Shown here in pieces: positions 59,713-62,213 of a DNA stretch of 62,213 nt. The notes beneath the pieces were generated by a model. That model was not told where the DNA came from. It saw nothing but the letters and a program-made list of their open reading frames with translations, and did not search any database. Origin of the DNA: CBDCEG01 sp965215775 (GTDB lineage Bacteria; Pseudomonadota; Gammaproteobacteria; Cardiobacteriales; Ostreibacteriaceae); the NCBI GenBank assembly GCA_965215775.1, contig CBDCEG010000032.1, forward strand, positions 1 to 62,213. Direction: 5' to 3'. Position 1 is the first letter of the stretch, and the number at the start of each line of letters is the position of its first letter. A program made the translations under genes and the position numbers.

Positions 59713-60174
59713 CTATAAATAAGGATTACTTATATTTATAGAGTTTAGGATTTTGACTTCTAAAGCTTCCATATTATCAGCTTCTTTATCATCAATATGA
59801 TCAAAACCAAGCAAATGTAAAAAACCATGTATGGTTAGGTGAGCCCAGTGGTTTGATATTTTTTTATTTTGCATTTTTGCTTCTTTTTTTACAATATCAT
59901 TTGCAATAACCAAATCACCTATATATTTTGTTTTCAAATCAGGTATTTCAACAATTTCTTCAAACTCAAAGGAAAGGATATTAGTTGGTTTATCAATCCC
60001 ACGATAGTCTTTGTTAAGTTGTTGTATTTCTTTACTATCAGTTATTTGTATGGTTATTTCTTGTTGTTTTTTTGAGGGAGCTGTTAAGTTTTGGGCAGCA
60101 GTCAACCAAGTTTTAAATTGCTCAACAGTTGGCGTTTCTTTTATTGAGCAATTAGTTTGTAAATTTATAATCAA
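59713..60174 (-). CDS. ybeY: Endoribonuclease YbeY
   Basis: 153 residues. Zinc-binding HLTIHGFLHLLGFDHIDDKEA contains the three conserved histidines (H-x3-H-x5-H pattern); IQQLNKDYRGIDKPTNILSF is also conserved. YbeY takes part in 16S 3'-end maturation and ribosome quality control. In many gammaproteobacteria it lies between ybeZ and corC; here it follows iscU by 20 bases, an unusual neighbour. Confidence 0.95.
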   Translation of the reverse strand: MIINLQTNCSIKETPTVEQFKTWLTAAQNLTAPSKKQQEITIQITDSKEIQQLNKDYRGIDKPTNILSFEFEEIVEIPDLKTKYIGDLVIANDIVKKEAKMQNKKISNHWAHLTIHGFLHLLGFDHIDDKEADNMEALEVKILNSINISNPYL

Positions 60175-60194
60175 AACAAAATCACTTGGTGGAG

Positions 60195-60575
60195 TTAGTT
60201 TTGTTTGCTTTTATAATCTTTAACTGCAGCTTTAACAGCATCTTCAGCCAAAACAGAGCAATGAATTTTAACAGGAGGTAATTCTAACTCATCTGCAATT
60301 TCTTGGTTGCTTATTTTCAAAGCTTCTTCAATAGTTTTACCTTTTACCCATTCTGTCAAAAGTGAGCTAGAAGCAATAGCAGAACCACATCCATAAGTTT
60401 TGAATTTGGCTTCATTTATAACACCATTATCATCAACATTTATTTGTAAACGCATAACATCGCCACAAGCAGGTGCGCCAACCATTCCTGTACCTACTGT
60501 TTTATCATCCTTATTTAATTTACCTACATTTTTTGGGTTTTCGTAATGATCCATTACTTTTTTTCCATACGCCAT
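60195..60575 (-). CDS. iscU: Fe-S cluster scaffold IscU
   Basis: 126 residues. The three cluster-binding cysteines are present: GAPACGDVMRL (C37), TYGCGSAIASSS (C63) and LPPVKIHCSVLAEDA (C106), along with the HscA-binding LPPVK. IscU receives sulfur from IscS and passes the cluster on. It begins 8 bases after iscR. The cysteine desulfurase iscS, normally between these two, is absent, and iscA-hscB-hscA-fdx do not follow. Confidence 0.96.
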   Translation of the reverse strand: MAYGKKVMDHYENPKNVGKLNKDDKTVGTGMVGAPACGDVMRLQINVDDNGVINEAKFKTYGCGSAIASSSLLTEWVKGKTIEEALKISNQEIADELELPPVKIHCSVLAEDAVKAAVKDYKSKQN

Positions 60576-60583
60576 AATTTTAC

Positions 60584-61097
60584 CTATTTTTTTGTTTTAT
60601 TATCTTTCAAGTTTTTTTTTAGCTTTTCAATTCCATGGTTTACTTTACAGTTTCTATTTGTATTCTTGTCTTGCTCTTTTGAAATCTTTTTTATCTCCGC
60701 TGAAGATACTATATCCGCCAAAGATATATCATGCAAAAATCCATAAATTTTCTCAGAAAGATTATACCAAAGATTATGGGTGATACATTTTGTCCCACCA
60801 GTGCAATTCTCATGCCCTGCACACCTTGTGGCATCAAGCTTTTCATTTACTGCATTTATTATATCCGCAATACTTATATCGTTTGCTTCGCGTCCTAGTT
60901 TGTAACCACCACCTGGACCACGAACTCCGTGAACAATACCATAATGGCGAAGTTTTGAGAAAAGTTGTTCTAAATATGAAAGGGAAATTCCTTGAGTTTT
61001 TTGCAATTTCACTTAAACTTATAAGCTCTCTATGTTGATGTAAAGCAAGGTCAATCATTGCTGTTACTGCATAACGCCCTTTTGTAGATATTTGCAT
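60584..61097 (-). pseudogene. iscR: Fe-S regulator IscR, split by a one-base frameshift
   Basis: The N-terminal frame (61097 to about 60995) gives MQISTKGRYAVTAMIDLAL and ends in the recognition part at LSEIAKN. The other frame continues GISLSYLEQLFSKLRHYG, then GVRGPGGGYKLGR and the cluster region CAGHENCTGGTKCITHNLW with the three Cys and the His of the [2Fe-2S] site, to 60584. The frames meet at GCAAAAAACTCAAGG (about 60995); deleting one base gives 170 residues, close to the 162 of E. coli IscR. Either the regulator is lost or the base is an error. Confidence 0.85.
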
Positions 61098-61239
61098 AAA
61101 TGGTTACTCCAAAGGTTAATAGATATTCCTTACCATTCTACTATGTTATTTTTATTTGAGCTAGGAGTTAATTGGTTTTTTTATGTTAAAGTTATTCGTT
61201 TAAGACTTAACTAAATTTACAAATATAAATGGAGAAAGT

Positions 61240-61911
61240 ATGAAGCTAGTTTTATTACCAGGACTTGATGGCACAGGAAAATTATTTAAACCTTTAATGA
61301 AAACTTTTCAAAACTCAACTGATATACAAATAATTAGTTATAATAATCAAAAAAAACAATCATATGGGGAGTTGGTTAAATATGTTTTGGATAATTTACC
61401 AAAAGATGATTTTGTTTTAGTTGCAGAATCTTTTTCAGGATTTATTGCTTATCAAATTGGTTTGAAAAAACCTAAAAACTTAAAACATATTATTTTAGTA
61501 GCAACTTTTTTACAAAATCCTAGACCTAAATTATTAAAGTTATTAAATATAATTCCTGTTAATTTATTTTCAATTTCACTTTCTAAATTAATTATACGGA
61601 AGTTTTTTTTAGGAGATATAAATAATGAAACTATTGATTTATTTCAAAAAGTTATTAAAGAAATTCCACCAGAGGTTTTAAAATATAGGCTGAATTTAAT
61701 TAAGAATTTAACTATTTTAAATCAAGAAAAAATACAGATTCCAATAACATATATTCAGGCAAGTAATGATCAATTGGTTTTAGCTAATTCACTTGATAGT
61801 TGGTTAAAAGTTTGTTCGAATATTGAAGTTTATAAAGTGAAAAGTAAACATTTCATTTTGCAAATAATTCCGCAAAAGTCAGCAGATATAATTAACTTAG
61901 TTTTGTTTTGA
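61240..61911 (+). CDS. Small alpha/beta hydrolase
   Basis: 223 residues. LVLLPGLDGTGKLFKPLM at the N-terminus (oxyanion region), nucleophile Ser in LVAESFSGFIA (about 68-78), acid in YIQASNDQLV and His in VKSKHFILQ form a plausible catalytic triad. No signal or membrane segment. It stands alone, divergent from iscR, with GGAGAAAGT before the ATG. Substrate unknown; similar short hydrolases include esterases and BioH-like enzymes. Confidence 0.8.
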   Translation: MKLVLLPGLDGTGKLFKPLMKTFQNSTDIQIISYNNQKKQSYGELVKYVLDNLPKDDFVLVAESFSGFIAYQIGLKKPKNLKHIILVATFLQNPRPKLLKLLNIIPVNLFSISLSKLIIRKFFLGDINNETIDLFQKVIKEIPPEVLKYRLNLIKNLTILNQEKIQIPITYIQASNDQLVLANSLDSWLKVCSNIEVYKVKSKHFILQIIPQKSADIINLVLF

Positions 61912-62075
61912 TATTTTTCTTTTAAAGTTTGTATATTTAGTTATGCAATATAGCAATAGAAAATCATTTGAAATTAACTTATATAATAGCTAGTTCTATT
62001 AAAACAAATGAAGTTGTTTTATAGAGAGTAAATCATTAAAGAACCTAATAAACTAACTAAAAAGGAAATAAAACC

Positions 62076-62213
62076 ATGAAAAAAATAATATACAGCGCTT
62101 TGTTCTTATCATTACCGTTTATGGCAATGACTCAAAGTTTAGATAATAAAACCTGCAAAGATACAAATATCTCTAAAAATGAATGTGAAGCTTTGATTGA
62201 TATTTATAACAAA
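62076..62213 (+). CDS. Secreted protein, N-terminal fragment (runs off the window)
   Basis: 46 codons from the ATG at 62076 with AAGGAA upstream. A signal peptide (IIYSALFLSLPFMAMTQS) is followed by CKDTNISKNECEALIDIYNK. The ECEALxxLYN-like motif often opens secreted leucine-rich-repeat or autotransporter-like proteins, but too little is visible to name it. Confidence 0.55.
   Translation, partial: MKKIIYSALFLSLPFMAMTQSLDNKTCKDTNISKNECEALIDIYNK

Overview
The window is AT-rich DNA from a gammaproteobacterium. The evidence is the gene order of its division and cell-wall cluster (ftsW-murG-murC-ddl-ftsQ-ftsA-ftsZ-lpxC), the ndk-rlmN-pilW-rodZ order, the LpxL/LpxC lipid A genes and an IscR-type Fe-S regulator. 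It carries a cytochrome cd1 nitrite reductase behind an FNR-type promoter, so nitrite respiration under low oxygen is likely. Several insertion sequences and many broken genes (amiC, vgrG, one of two paralogous lipoproteins, comEC, iscR, transposases) suggest a genome under relaxed selection, such as a host-associated or bottlenecked lineage. Several of the breaks are one-base changes in or beside homopolymers, so some could be sequencing errors. I cannot name a genus.

Layout. 1-3950: an insertion-sequence scrapyard. Two same-strand IS3-family copies flank a truncated amiC and the tail of a kinase-like gene that is now fused in frame to a transposase; a reversed IS3 remnant and an IS5-family remnant follow. 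3947-9842: a complete minus-strand rRNA operon in the order 16S-tRNA-Ala-tRNA-Ile-23S-5S, with promoter, boxA sites, processing stems and terminator. 9895-19047: the division and peptidoglycan cluster, without murB. 19396-29743: a type VI secretion cargo island. It holds vgrG (broken by an IS30-family element and a frameshift), a DUF4123 adaptor, a 124-residue protein, a 772-residue candidate effector, and an overlapping lipoprotein gene that is the best candidate for the immunity gene. A second, IS30-interrupted lipoprotein copy follows.

29935-43060: a metal-efflux permease under a MerR-type promoter; uppS, frr and lpxL; two lipoproteins, one with a ClpP/crotonase-like fold; rluC; nirS; a HIRAN-domain protein; and an AfuABC-type ABC transporter. 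43483-55165: Tat-exported M15-like peptidase, mltG, an NlpD-like LysM/M23 lipoprotein, uraA, rpe, trpE, a DUF945 protein, rodZ, pilW, rlmN and ndk. 55284-62213: three tRNAs, a BON-LysM protein, prfB without its usual recoding site, comEC, ybeY, iscU directly after iscR with no iscS between them, a small alpha/beta hydrolase, and the start of a secreted protein cut by the window edge.

The most novel part is the type VI island. Its genes touch or overlap from vgrG to the lipoprotein, so they were expressed as one unit. The effector has no toxin domain I recognise, and the two lipoprotein copies are nearly identical over most of their mature region except for one short, strongly diverged patch.
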